A stretch of 64,000 nucleotides of DNA from Streptomyces sp. 378 (GTDB lineage Bacteria; Actinomycetota; Actinomycetes; Streptomycetales; Streptomycetaceae), in NCBI RefSeq assembly GCF_030124145.1, contig NZ_JASKMS010000021.1, positions 62,001 through 126,000 of the forward strand. The letters run 5' to 3'. The notes beneath the pieces are model-generated. The model was not told the origin of the DNA. It saw nothing but the letters and a program-made list of their open reading frames with translations, and ran no database searches. Shown here one piece after another: positions 33,645 to 41,897 of this stretch. Positions within the stretch are counted from its first letter, which is position 1. Every line of letters begins with the position of its first letter. The translations under genes were made by a program, and so were the position numbers.

Positions 33645-34697
33645 ATGAAGGCACTGACCTACCACGGCCGTCACGACATCCGCTACGGGGACGTCCCCGA
33701 CCCGGCCGTCACCAGCCCCGCCGACGCGGTGGTACAGGTGACCGCGGCCGGCATCTGCGGCAGCGACCTGCACCTCTACGGCGGCAACGCGTTCAGCCCG
33801 GAACTGGGTTACACACCGGGGCACGAGTGCGTCGGCGTGGTCGTCGACACCGGCGACCAGGTCACCCGCTTCAAGCCAGGCGACCGGGTCCTGGTGCCCG
33901 CCTCCGTCGGCTGTGCGCGGTGCCGGCAGTGCGCGGCCGGGTTCACCGCCCGATGCGAGCGCGCCACGTCGAGCACGGAGCTCTGCTACGGAGTCGGCCC
34001 GAAGCTCCCCGGCAGCCAGGCCCAGGCCCTGGCGGTGCCCTGCGCGGACGTCAATCTGGTGCACCTGCCCGAGGACATCTCCGACGAGGCCGCCGTCGTC
34101 CTCACGGACAACGCCCCCACCGCCTGGTACGGCTGCCGTCGTGCCCGCATCCAGCCCGGTGAGACCGTCCTGGTCGTCGGCCTCGGCCCGGTCGGCCTCA
34201 TGGCCGCGCAGTCCGCCTTCGCGATGGGCGCGGCACGGGTGCTGGGCGTGGACCTGGTCGCGGAACGCCGCGCCTTCGCGGCCGGCCTGGGTGTCGAGCC
34301 GGTCGAGGGCGACGACGCACGGACCGCCGTCCGGGACATGACCGCCGGTCGCGGGCCGGACGCCGTAGTGGAGGCCGTGGGCTCCGACGCCACCATCGAG
34401 CTCGCCCTCAAGGCCGTCCGGCAGGCCGGCCGGGTCAGTGTCGTCGGGGTCAGCCAGAGCAGGGCGTTCCCGTTCCACATGGGACTGGCGCAGGTCAAGG
34501 AACTGGAGTTCGCCATCGGCCTGTGCTCGGTCCACTACGAACTCCCTCCCCTGCTCGCCCTCACCCGGGCCGGACGGATCAAGCCCGAGGTCGTGGTCTC
34601 CCACCGCTTCGCCCTCTCCGAAGGACCGGCGGCGTACGAACTGTTCGCAGGCCGCTCCGACGGCGTCCGCAAGATCGTTCTCGACCCGACGGGCTGA
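33645..34697 (+). CDS. Zinc-dependent alcohol dehydrogenase (medium chain)
   Basis: A 350-residue MDR dehydrogenase with catalytic zinc residues in CGSDLHLYGG and GHECVGVV, the structural zinc lobe CARCRQCAAGFTARC, and the NAD motif VVGLGPVGLMAAQSA. It resembles sorbitol/threonine dehydrogenase-like enzymes; the substrate alcohol is not determinable. A GGAGGGGAG run precedes the ATG. Second gene of a probable pair with the enone reductase. Confidence 0.88.
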   Translation: MKALTYHGRHDIRYGDVPDPAVTSPADAVVQVTAAGICGSDLHLYGGNAFSPELGYTPGHECVGVVVDTGDQVTRFKPGDRVLVPASVGCARCRQCAAGFTARCERATSSTELCYGVGPKLPGSQAQALAVPCADVNLVHLPEDISDEAAVVLTDNAPTAWYGCRRARIQPGETVLVVGLGPVGLMAAQSAFAMGAARVLGVDLVAERRAFAAGLGVEPVEGDDARTAVRDMTAGRGPDAVVEAVGSDATIELALKAVRQAGRVSVVGVSQSRAFPFHMGLAQVKELEFAIGLCSVHYELPPLLALTRAGRIKPEVVVSHRFALSEGPAAYELFAGRSDGVRKIVLDPTG

Positions 34698-34770
34698 CTG
34701 TTCCCGGCCGTTCACTGCCAGGCGCCGGGCCGGTCTCCTAGGGTGAGTCCCTCGGAAACCGGAGGCCGCC

Positions 34771-35373
34771 ATGTCACAGCCCCACGCCGCCCGCCCCGCC
34801 CGTCCGCGGCTGAAGCCGCTCCCCGAGGAACAGTGGGACCCACGGACCCGGGAACTGCTGGCCGTCGCTCCCCACGACCCCGGGGGCGGGATCCCGAACA
34901 TCTTCACCACGCTCGTGCGCCATCCCGATCTCTACGAGCAGTTCATGCCTTTCGGCGGCCAGTTGCTCGCCAGGGGCCGACTGCCGGGGAACGTGCGCGA
35001 GCTGCTGATCCTGCGCACCGCGTGGAACACCGGCGCGCGGTACGAGTGGGGCCGGCATCTCCCCCTGGCCAGGGCCGCGGGGGTGACGGACGCGGACATC
35101 GACCGTATCGGCGAAGGGCCTGAGGCACCCGGCTGGGCGGACCTCCAGCGGCTCCTGCTCCGCGCGGCGGACGAGCTGCACGGCGATGCCTCGATGTCCG
35201 ACGGGACCTGGGAAGGTCTGGCCGAACACTTCGGCGACGCCGAACTCATCGAGATCGTCATGCTGGTCGGCCAGTACCAGATGCTGGCGTTCTTCCTGAA
35301 TGCCACCGGGGTGGAACTGGAGTCCGGCTTCGACGGCACCGGCTTCGCGGAGGGGGAGAGACACGACAGGTGA
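34771..35373 (+). CDS. Carboxymuconolactone decarboxylase (CMD/AhpD-like) family protein
   Basis: A 200-residue, mostly helical CMD-fold protein with the conserved NVRELLILRTAWNTGARYEWGRHLPLARAAGVTDADI. The YEWGRH segment stands where AhpD-type peroxidases have a CxxC pair, so a redox-disulfide function is unlikely. It is probably a decarboxylase-like or non-redox member. A GGAGG lies five bases before the ATG. It is the last plus-strand gene before the convergent methyltransferase remnant. Confidence 0.83.
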   Translation: MSQPHAARPARPRLKPLPEEQWDPRTRELLAVAPHDPGGGIPNIFTTLVRHPDLYEQFMPFGGQLLARGRLPGNVRELLILRTAWNTGARYEWGRHLPLARAAGVTDADIDRIGEGPEAPGWADLQRLLLRAADELHGDASMSDGTWEGLAEHFGDAELIEIVMLVGQYQMLAFFLNATGVELESGFDGTGFAEGERHDR

Positions 35374-35487
35374 GGGCGGCCCCGCGGCACGGGATCGCGT
35401 GCCACGGTTCAGGGCCGGAGTCGGTGTCGGTGTCGGTGTCGGTGTCGCCGGCGATGCTCCGTCACGGGACCGGCGCCGGATGCGTCG

Positions 35488-35790
35488 CTACGTACCATCG
35501 CCCGACGGTCTGCGGCCCCAGGCCGAGATCGTCGGTGAGGTGGCGAGGTCCAGGCGTCCCGCCTCGACGGCGGCGAGGTGCCCCTCGATCTCCTCGTCCG
35601 TGGCGAGACCCGCGGCGACGAGCTGGTCACGCACCTGCCGGACGGTGGCCGCCTCCAGGACGTCGCAGGCGGGCGACGTGCGGAACGTCGAGGCGTCGAA
35701 GCGGGCCGACAGGGCGTCGAAGCGCGTACCGGCCTCGGCCTGCCGGTTGTCCAGGAGGTGTCCGCCCGTCCTGATCCATCCGGGGATCAT
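35488..35790 (-). pseudogene. SAM methyltransferase with in-frame internal deletion of the catalytic core
   Basis: A 100-residue frame. Residues 1-37 (GGHLLDNRQAEAGTRFDALS to FDASTFR) match the normal N-terminus of a class I methyltransferase common in Streptomyces. Residues 38-100 (DVLEAATVRQVRDQLVAAGL, DEEIEGHLAAVEAGRLDLAT, PTISAWGRRP) match its normal C-terminus. The intervening roughly 170-190 residues, including the SAM-binding Rossmann fold, are absent, while frame and codon bias are kept. It cannot bind SAM in the usual way. It sits 20 bases after the phosphodiesterase gene on the same strand. A short (TCGGTG)4 repeat lies just beyond its 3' end at 35421-35444. Confidence 0.7.
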
Positions 35791-35810
35791 GTCACGGCCC
35801 GGCGGGACGT

Positions 35811-36320
35811 TCAGCGCCGTGGACGGGGCGGCAGCCGGTGCAGTTCCACGTCCGAGAGCAGCCCCTCGGCGACGGTGGCGGTCATGTAGGTGCAGTGGGG
35901 CTGTGCGCGGCGGTCCGTCGGGGAGCCCGGGTTCAGCAGACGCAGGCCGGTGGGGGCCGTGGTGTCCCACGGGATGTGGCTGTGGCCGAAGACCAGCACG
36001 TCCAGGTCGGGGAAGCGGGCGGCGCACCGCTGCTCCCGGCCCTGCCTGGGACCCGTCTCGTGGATCACGCCGAAGCGCACCCCGCCCAGGTCCGCGTAGG
36101 CCACCTCGGGCAGCCGGGCGCGCAGGTCCGGCCCGTCGTTGTTGCCGTACACCCCTACGAGCCTGCGGCAGCGGGCCTCCAGCAGATCGAGGGTGGCCGT
36201 GTCGACCCAGTCCCCGGCGTGGAACACGACGTCGGCCTGCGCGAGTTCGGCCAGCAGGGGGGCGGGCAGTTCCCGGGCCCGCTTGGGCAGGTGAGTATCG
36301 GACATGAGAAGCAGGCGCAC
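35811..36320 (-). CDS. Metallophosphoesterase (YfcE/MJ0936-type phosphodiesterase)
   Basis: A 169-residue calcineurin-like phosphoesterase with the metal-binding motifs in order: MSDTHLP (DxH), HAGDW (GDxx), YGNNDG (GNxD/H), IHETG and FGHSH. This compact form is typical of the YfcE/MJ0936 family, which cleaves phosphodiesters in vitro; the natural substrate is unknown. It is complete. Confidence 0.88.
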   Translation of the reverse strand: MRLLLMSDTHLPKRARELPAPLLAELAQADVVFHAGDWVDTATLDLLEARCRRLVGVYGNNDGPDLRARLPEVAYADLGGVRFGVIHETGPRQGREQRCAARFPDLDVLVFGHSHIPWDTTAPTGLRLLNPGSPTDRRAQPHCTYMTATVAEGLLSDVELHRLPPRPRR

Positions 36321-36529
36321 GTCCTCAGCCTAGGGGCTGCCGGGTGCTCCCGCCCGTAAGGCGGCTTGACCGCGAACAGACAGACGGCGCAGCCCAGTTG
36401 TCGTGCTGCGGAGATGATCACGGCCGGGTCTCGGAAGGTGGGACCGCGTCGCCGACCGGGTTAGCATCGGGCAACACGCAGTAGTACAGGACGTCTACGG
36501 CAAGCGACGCGAAGGGGCCCGGAAACCCG

Positions 36530-38473
36530 ATGCCGGTCAAGGTCAGCGTCATCGTCCCCGTGTACAACCCGGGGATCTACATCGAGGACTGCATTTCCTC
36601 GCTGCAGCGGCAGTCGCTGCCTCCCGACGAGTTCGAGGTGATCTTCGTCGACGACGGCTCGACCGACGAGACCCCGGCCCGGCTCGACGCGCTCGCCGCC
36701 GAGGACCCCCGGATGAAGGTCATCCACCAGGAGAACTCCGGCTGGTCGGGCAAGCCCCGCAACGTCGGCATCGAGGCCTCCCGGGGCGAGTTCGTGATGT
36801 TCGTCGACAACGACGACTACCTGGGCGACGAGGCCCTGGAGCGGATGTACGACTACGGCGTGGCCAACGGCGCCGACGTCGTGGTGGGCAAGATGGCCGG
36901 CAAGGGCCGCGGGGTGCCGGTGGAGCTGTTCCGCCGCAACCACCCGCGGGCCACCGTGGAGAACGCCCCGCTCATCGACAGCCTCACCCCGCACAAGATG
37001 GTCCGCCGGGCCTTCCTGGACCGCATCGGCCTGCGCTTTCCCGAGGGCAGGCGGCGTCTGGAGGACCACGTCTTCGTCGCCGAGGCGTATCTGCGCGCGG
37101 AGAACGTCTCCGTGCTCAGCGACTACGTCTGCTACTACCACCTGCGACGGGACGACGGTTCCAACGCCGGCTTCGAACGCTTCGACCCGGTCGGCTACTT
37201 CAGGAACCTGCGCGAGGCCCTCGACGTCGTCGAGCGGTACACGGAACCCGGCCCGGTGCGCGATCGGCTGTTCCGGCGCTGGCTGCGTGTGGAGATGGTC
37301 GAGCGGCTGCGGGCGCGGCGGTTGCTGAACCTGCCGGACGACTACCGCAGGGAACTGTTCGGAGAGATCCACGAAGTCGTCGTGGAGCGCTTCGGGCCCG
37401 GTGTCGCGGCCGGCCTGCAGCCGACGCAGCAGGTCATCGCCGCGCTGACGGCGGCCGACCGCTACGACGACGTGGTGGCCTTCGCGGAGTGGGAGGCGGG
37501 TGTCACGCCCCGGGCGACCCCCGGGGACATCGAGTGGCGCGACGGCTCCCTCATCGTCGGCTTCACGGCCGAGTACCTGTCCGGCGGCGAACCGATGCTG
37601 TTCCCGGCCGGTGCCGAGTCCGCGCCGCTGACCGATGTACCGAAGGACGTGACCGAGGCGGTGGGGTGGGTGGCCTCCGAGACCGCCGCGCGGTTCGGGC
37701 AGGCCACGGCCGATCTGCTGCTGCGGGAGCGCTCCAGCGCCGCGCAGTACTTCCAGCCGGTGGAGTTCACGCGCGAGACCGTGCCGGTCGGGGACGGCGA
37801 GGAGGTCCGGCTGGTGCTGCGGGCGACCGCCACGGTCGACCCGGCCGAGCTGCCGCGTGACGGCGCCTGGGACGCACTCGTCCGGGTGAAGGCGGGCGGC
37901 TGGACGAAGGAGTGCCGGCTGGGTCCGGCGCCGCGCGAGGACCGGCCCACACCGGACGTGGGCGTCATCGGTGACCGCCCGGTCCTGCCCTACTGGACCG
38001 AGCCGCACGGCAACCTCTCCCTGGAACTCGGCGCGCGCGGCAAGCGGCTCGGGCTGGGCCGCGTGCAGTTGGGGGACGTCGCCGTCTCCGAGGGGCGCTT
38101 CCGCGTCCAGCTCCCGGTGCACGTCCCGGACGACACCGGGGTGCGGCTGAGGTTCGTCTCCGCTGACCGGATCCTGGAGGTGCCGGGCCATCTCACCCCC
38201 GAGGCGGGCCGGCCGGGCTCGGTGCTGTCCGCGGACCTGCCCGCCGAGGACCTCTCGGACGACGTCTGGCGGGTGGCCGTGTGCCTGGATCCGGCCGCGG
38301 ACCGGGCTCGCTTCACCGGCCTGCCGTTCGCCCTGCGAGCGGGGGGCGGGAGCCTGCTGGTGACACCGCCGCCGGGGCCCGGTGTCGCGCTGCGGCTGGC
38401 CCGGCGTGCCCGACGCGTGCTCGGTGCCGCGCGCCGGAAGGTGAAGTCCCGTACCAGGACCGGAGGGCGGTGA
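36530..38473 (+). CDS. GT2-family glycosyltransferase with C-terminal extension
   Basis: A 647-residue protein. The N-terminal GT-A domain (about 1-230) shows SVIVPVYNPG, VIFVDDGSTDETP and the metal-binding FVDNDDYLGDEA, followed by LEDHVFVAEAYLRAE. The remaining roughly 400 residues contain beta-rich segments typical of surface-polymer glycosyltransferases. It probably transfers sugar, perhaps rhamnose, to a wall glycan or teichoic-acid-like polymer. It is followed four bases later by rmlC and converges on the rmlABD operon. Confidence 0.87.
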   Translation: MPVKVSVIVPVYNPGIYIEDCISSLQRQSLPPDEFEVIFVDDGSTDETPARLDALAAEDPRMKVIHQENSGWSGKPRNVGIEASRGEFVMFVDNDDYLGDEALERMYDYGVANGADVVVGKMAGKGRGVPVELFRRNHPRATVENAPLIDSLTPHKMVRRAFLDRIGLRFPEGRRRLEDHVFVAEAYLRAENVSVLSDYVCYYHLRRDDGSNAGFERFDPVGYFRNLREALDVVERYTEPGPVRDRLFRRWLRVEMVERLRARRLLNLPDDYRRELFGEIHEVVVERFGPGVAAGLQPTQQVIAALTAADRYDDVVAFAEWEAGVTPRATPGDIEWRDGSLIVGFTAEYLSGGEPMLFPAGAESAPLTDVPKDVTEAVGWVASETAARFGQATADLLLRERSSAAQYFQPVEFTRETVPVGDGEEVRLVLRATATVDPAELPRDGAWDALVRVKAGGWTKECRLGPAPREDRPTPDVGVIGDRPVLPYWTEPHGNLSLELGARGKRLGLGRVQLGDVAVSEGRFRVQLPVHVPDDTGVRLRFVSADRILEVPGHLTPEAGRPGSVLSADLPAEDLSDDVWRVAVCLDPAADRARFTGLPFALRAGGGSLLVTPPPGPGVALRLARRARRVLGAARRKVKSRTRTGGR

Positions 38474-38477
38474 CGGA

Positions 38478-39083
38478 ATGCGACCCATGGAGATAGAGGG
38501 CGCCTGGGTTCTGGAGCCCAAGGTCTTCCCGGACGACCGGGGCAGCTTCCACGAGTGGTACCGCGGTGCGGAGTTCCGCGAGGCGACGGGCCGCGACCTG
38601 TCCCTGGCCCAGGCGAACTGCTCGGTGTCGAAGCGGGGCGTGCTGCGGGGTGTGCACTTCGCGGATGTGCCGCCCAGCCAGGCCAAGTACGTCACGTGTG
38701 TGCGCGGTGCCGTCCTGGACGTGGTGATCGACATCCGCGTGGGCTCCCCCACCTACGGCGCGTGGGAAGCCGCACGCCTCGACGACGACACGCGGCACGC
38801 CGTGTTCCTCGCGGAGGGGCTGGGTCACGCCTTCATGGCCCTCACGGACGACGCGACCGTGGTGTACCTGTGCTCGGAGGGCTACGCCCCAGACCGCGAA
38901 CACGGCATCCACCCGCTCGACCCGGCCCTGGGCATCGAGTGGCCGGAGGGCATCACCCCGCTCCTGTCCCCCAAGGACGAGCAGGCCCCGACGCTGGCGG
39001 AGGCGGAACGGCAGGGACTGCTGCCGTCGTACGAAGTCTGCCTGGCCTACTACGAGGAACTGCGAGGCGGGCAGGGGACCTAG
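38478..39083 (+). CDS. rmlC: dTDP-4-dehydrorhamnose 3,5-epimerase
   Basis: A 201-residue cupin enzyme of dTDP-L-rhamnose synthesis that epimerises dTDP-4-keto-6-deoxyglucose at C3 and C5. Recognisable parts are PKVFPDDRGSFHEWYR, QANCSVSKRGVLRGVHFAD with the catalytic-region His, VLDVVIDIRVGSPTYG, and AEGLGHAFMAL. It is co-transcribed with the glycosyltransferase and stands on the strand opposite the other rml genes. Its TAG stop is part of an 18-bp palindrome. Confidence 0.93.
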   Translation: MRPMEIEGAWVLEPKVFPDDRGSFHEWYRGAEFREATGRDLSLAQANCSVSKRGVLRGVHFADVPPSQAKYVTCVRGAVLDVVIDIRVGSPTYGAWEAARLDDDTRHAVFLAEGLGHAFMALTDDATVVYLCSEGYAPDREHGIHPLDPALGIEWPEGITPLLSPKDEQAPTLAEAERQGLLPSYEVCLAYYEELRGGQGT

Positions 39084-39147
39084 TGCCGCGGCACTAGCCG
39101 CCCAGGGGACACACCGCAGGCCCGGACGCGTGCAGCGTCCGGGCCTG
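39080..39147. terminator. Two inverted repeats, bidirectional terminator between rmlC and the rml operon
   Basis: CTAGTGCCGCGGCACTAG (39080-39097) is a perfect 18-bp palindrome containing the rmlC stop codon. It is followed by a 13-bp stem, CAGGCCCGGACGC (39117-39129) with its exact complement at 39135-39147, around the loop GTGCA. The pair lies between convergent operons, so the second hairpin probably terminates both. Confidence 0.8.
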
Positions 39148-39242
39148 TGTGCCGGGAAAGCCGAGCAAGCCGGAAAGACCGAGAAGGCCGAAGAGGAACG
39201 TCGTCGGCGCCGGCCGCCCCGGGCGGTGGCCGGCGCCGTCGC

Positions 39243-40046
39243 TCAGCGGCTCACACCGACCTGCTGGAGGGCCTTGCGCAGGGGCTCCCAGCCCATGGAG
39301 CGGGGCAGACCGCGGTTGCGGGCCTGGGCGAGGGGACGCCAGAAGCCCGCTTCCAGGAGGGCCTCGGGGCGGACGGCGCCGGCTCGCTCCAGGATCGCCT
39401 CGGGAACCTTCTGCGGGTCGGGGATCTTGTACTCGGCCATGATCTCGTCGTACTTGTCGTGCAGGACCCGGTTGTCCGGGTCGGCGCCGAAGACGACGAG
39501 CTGGCCGGTGGGTGCGGTGTCCACCTGCACCGTGACCAGATCGGGGCGGTAGCGCGCCAGCACCTCGGTGATCTTGTAGACGTCGCCGGTCCAGGCGTTG
39601 GTGTGCCGGTCCCGGGCCGCCTCGTCGATGCTGCGCGGCAGCATGTCGTCCAGGACGATCACGCTGGACCAGTCCGAGTACTTCTCGACGTTCATGAAGT
39701 CGCGCAGCGCGAACTCGAACAGGTGCATGCCGTCGATGAACGACAGGTCCAGGGTCGTGCGGCGCCAGTAGCCGATCGGGCTGCGGCCCCGGCGCAGGTT
39801 GCGCAGCGGGTGACGGCCGCCCTTGAGGTGCTGGAGGGGGTTGTCGCGCGCGAAGAAGTCGTCGCTGGTGGCCTTCACCAGGTGGACGTCGCACCTCAGT
39901 TCCGAGACCACCTTGAAGGCGGGGTCGATCGCGATGCTCGGGACGCGGGACAGCGTCAGGCTGCGACCGTCGTTGACGCCGATCTCCAGGTAGTTGCGAT
40001 TGGCGCTGACCTTGTGCAGTTCCCGGAGGAACTCATGGCGTTTCAC
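39243..40046 (-). CDS. SAM-dependent methyltransferase of the rhamnose operon
   Basis: A 267-residue class I methyltransferase-like protein. Motif I is NYLEIGVNDGRSL, followed by SIAIDPAF and the acidic loop TLDLSFIDGMHLFEFALRD and SVIVLDDMLP, as in Methyltransf_24 sugar or polyketide methylases. GTG 40046 overlaps the end of rmlD by 14 bases and has AAGGAAGG eight bases upstream. As the last gene of the operon it may methylate rhamnose or another surface-glycan sugar, which is inference. Confidence 0.78.
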   Translation of the reverse strand: MKRHEFLRELHKVSANRNYLEIGVNDGRSLTLSRVPSIAIDPAFKVVSELRCDVHLVKATSDDFFARDNPLQHLKGGRHPLRNLRRGRSPIGYWRRTTLDLSFIDGMHLFEFALRDFMNVEKYSDWSSVIVLDDMLPRSIDEAARDRHTNAWTGDVYKITEVLARYRPDLVTVQVDTAPTGQLVVFGADPDNRVLHDKYDEIMAEYKIPDPQKVPEAILERAGAVRPEALLEAGFWRPLAQARNRGLPRSMGWEPLRKALQQVGVSR

Positions 40047-40920
40047 GAGGAAGACCTTCCTTGCGGATGCGGGGCAGTGCTTCGTGCAGGGCGGAACGCC
40101 AGTCGCGCGGCAGTGGCAGGCCGATCTCCTGCCACCGGTGGTGTGCGAGGGCGCTGTACGCGGGGCGGGGTGCGGGCCGGGGGAAGGCCGCGCTGCTGGT
40201 GGGGCGCACTCGGTCCGGATCGGCTCCGATGAGGGAGAACACCTCGCGGGCGAGGTCGTACCAGGTGGCCTCGCCGGAGTTGGTCGCGTGGAAGACACCG
40301 TGCGCGTCGGGGCCGAGCCGGCGGCCGAGGTCGGCGATCCGCTCGGCGACGTCGGCGCTCCAGGTGGGCTGTCCGCGCTGGTCGTCGACGACGTCGAGGG
40401 TGTCGCGGCGCGCTTCCAGTCCGATCATGGTCCGGACGAAGCTGGAGCCGTGGACGCCGTAGAGCCACGCCGTGCGCAGCACCGCGCTCGCCCCGGGGAG
40501 TTCCTCCAGTACGGCCTGTTCCCCGGCCAGTTTGGTGCGGCCGTAGGCGGTGCGCGGGCCCGTCGGGTGGTCCTCCGGGTACGGGCCGGTGCGGGACTCG
40601 CCGGAGAAGACGTAGTCCGTGGAGACGTGGAGGAGGCGGGCGTCGTGCGCGGCGCAGGCCCGGGCCAGCAGGCGCGGACCGTCGCCGTTGATCTCCAGGG
40701 CGCGGGCCTCGTCGGTTTCGGCGTCGTCGACGGCCGTGTACGCGGCGCAGTTCACGACGAGGTCGGGGCGGTGCTCCCGCACGGCGGCGTCGACGGCCCC
40801 GGCGTCCGTGATGTCCAAGGCGGTGCGGTCGAGACCCGTGACGTTCTCGCCGCGCCTCGTGAGTTCCTCGACGACGTCACGGCCGAGCATCCCGCCCGCC
40901 CCGGTGATCAGCCACCTCAT
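40033..40920 (-). CDS. rmlD: dTDP-4-dehydrorhamnose reductase
   Basis: A 295-residue SDR-type enzyme for the last step of dTDP-L-rhamnose synthesis. It shows GAGGMLGRDVVEEL, VVNCAAYTAVDDAE, STDYVFSG and the catalytic pair YGRTK in TAYGRTKLAGEQAV. Its ATG overlaps the rmlB stop (ATGA), and its own end overlaps the methyltransferase start, so translation is coupled through the operon. Confidence 0.93.
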   Translation of the reverse strand: MRWLITGAGGMLGRDVVEELTRRGENVTGLDRTALDITDAGAVDAAVREHRPDLVVNCAAYTAVDDAETDEARALEINGDGPRLLARACAAHDARLLHVSTDYVFSGESRTGPYPEDHPTGPRTAYGRTKLAGEQAVLEELPGASAVLRTAWLYGVHGSSFVRTMIGLEARRDTLDVVDDQRGQPTWSADVAERIADLGRRLGPDAHGVFHATNSGEATWYDLAREVFSLIGADPDRVRPTSSAAFPRPAPRPAYSALAHHRWQEIGLPLPRDWRSALHEALPRIRKEGLPRETP

Positions 40921-41897
40921 GCCCGCTCCTGGGCGACGCGCCGCTTCAAGGGCTCCCACCAGGCCCGGTTGTCGCGGTACCAGGCGACGGTCTCGGCGAG
41001 GCCGGCGGTGAAGTCGTGAGCTGGGCGGTAGCCGAGTTCGTCGCGGGCCTTGGACCAGTCGACGGAGTAGCGCAGGTCGTGGCCCTTGCGGTCCTCGACA
41101 TACTCCACCCGGTCCCAGTCCGCTCCGCAGGCGTCCAGGAGCAGCCCGGTGAGCTCCTTGTTGGTGAGCTCGGTGCCGCCGCCGACGTTGTAGACCTCGC
41201 CGGGCCGGCCGTGGGTGCGGGCGAGGTCGACGCCCTGGCAGTGGTCGTCGACGTGGAGCCAGTCGCGGATGTTGCGGCCCTCGCCGTACAGCGGCACCTT
41301 GTGGCCGTCGAGGAGGTTGGTGACGAACAGCGGGATGACCTTCTCGGGGAACTGGTGCGGGCCGTAGTTGTTGGAGCAACGTGTGACGCGCACGTCCAGG
41401 CCGTGGGTGCGGTGGTAGGCCAGCGCGAGCAGGTCGGAGGAGGCCTTGGAGGCCGAGTACGGCGAGTTGGGCTGGAGCGGGTGGTCCTCGAGCCAGGATC
41501 CGGACTCGATGGAGCCGTAGACCTCGTCGGTGGAGACGTGCACGAAGGGGCCCACGTCGTAGCGCAGGGCGGCGTCCAGGAGGGTCTGGGTGCCGAGGAC
41601 GTTGGTGCGGACGAAGTCGGCGGCGCCGGTGATGGAGCGGTCCACATGGGACTCGGCGGCGAAGTGCACGACCTGGTCCGCAGCGGTCATCAGCTTGTCG
41701 ACCAGCTCGGCGTCGCAGATGTCTCCCTGCACGAACTCCAGCCGGGGGTGGGTCAGTTCGAGGTTGTCGAGGGTGCCGGCGTAGGTGAGCTTGTCCAGCA
41801 CGGTGATGCGGGGCGCGTCGGGCGCCTCCGAGGCGAGCAGTGCGCGCACGTAGCGCGAACCGATGAACCCGGCGGCGCCGGTGACGAGGAGGTTCAT
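40917..41897 (-). CDS. rmlB: dTDP-glucose 4,6-dehydratase
   Basis: A 326-residue extended SDR that converts dTDP-glucose to dTDP-4-keto-6-deoxyglucose. NAD motif GAAGFIGSRYVRALL; active-site THE-region VHVSTDEVYGSIE; YSASKASSD (YxxxK); and the substrate-binding RNIRDWLHVDDHCQG. It overlaps both neighbours (rmlA by about four bases, rmlD by four), giving a tight rmlA-rmlB-rmlD order. Confidence 0.94.
   Translation of the reverse strand: MNLLVTGAAGFIGSRYVRALLASEAPDAPRITVLDKLTYAGTLDNLELTHPRLEFVQGDICDAELVDKLMTAADQVVHFAAESHVDRSITGAADFVRTNVLGTQTLLDAALRYDVGPFVHVSTDEVYGSIESGSWLEDHPLQPNSPYSASKASSDLLALAYHRTHGLDVRVTRCSNNYGPHQFPEKVIPLFVTNLLDGHKVPLYGEGRNIRDWLHVDDHCQGVDLARTHGRPGEVYNVGGGTELTNKELTGLLLDACGADWDRVEYVEDRKGHDLRYSVDWSKARDELGYRPAHDFTAGLAETVAWYRDNRAWWEPLKRRVAQERA

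Noticed and set aside
34771..35373. AhpD-type peroxidase
   Set aside because: The CMD fold is present but the redox CxxC pair is absent; YEWGRH stands in its place.
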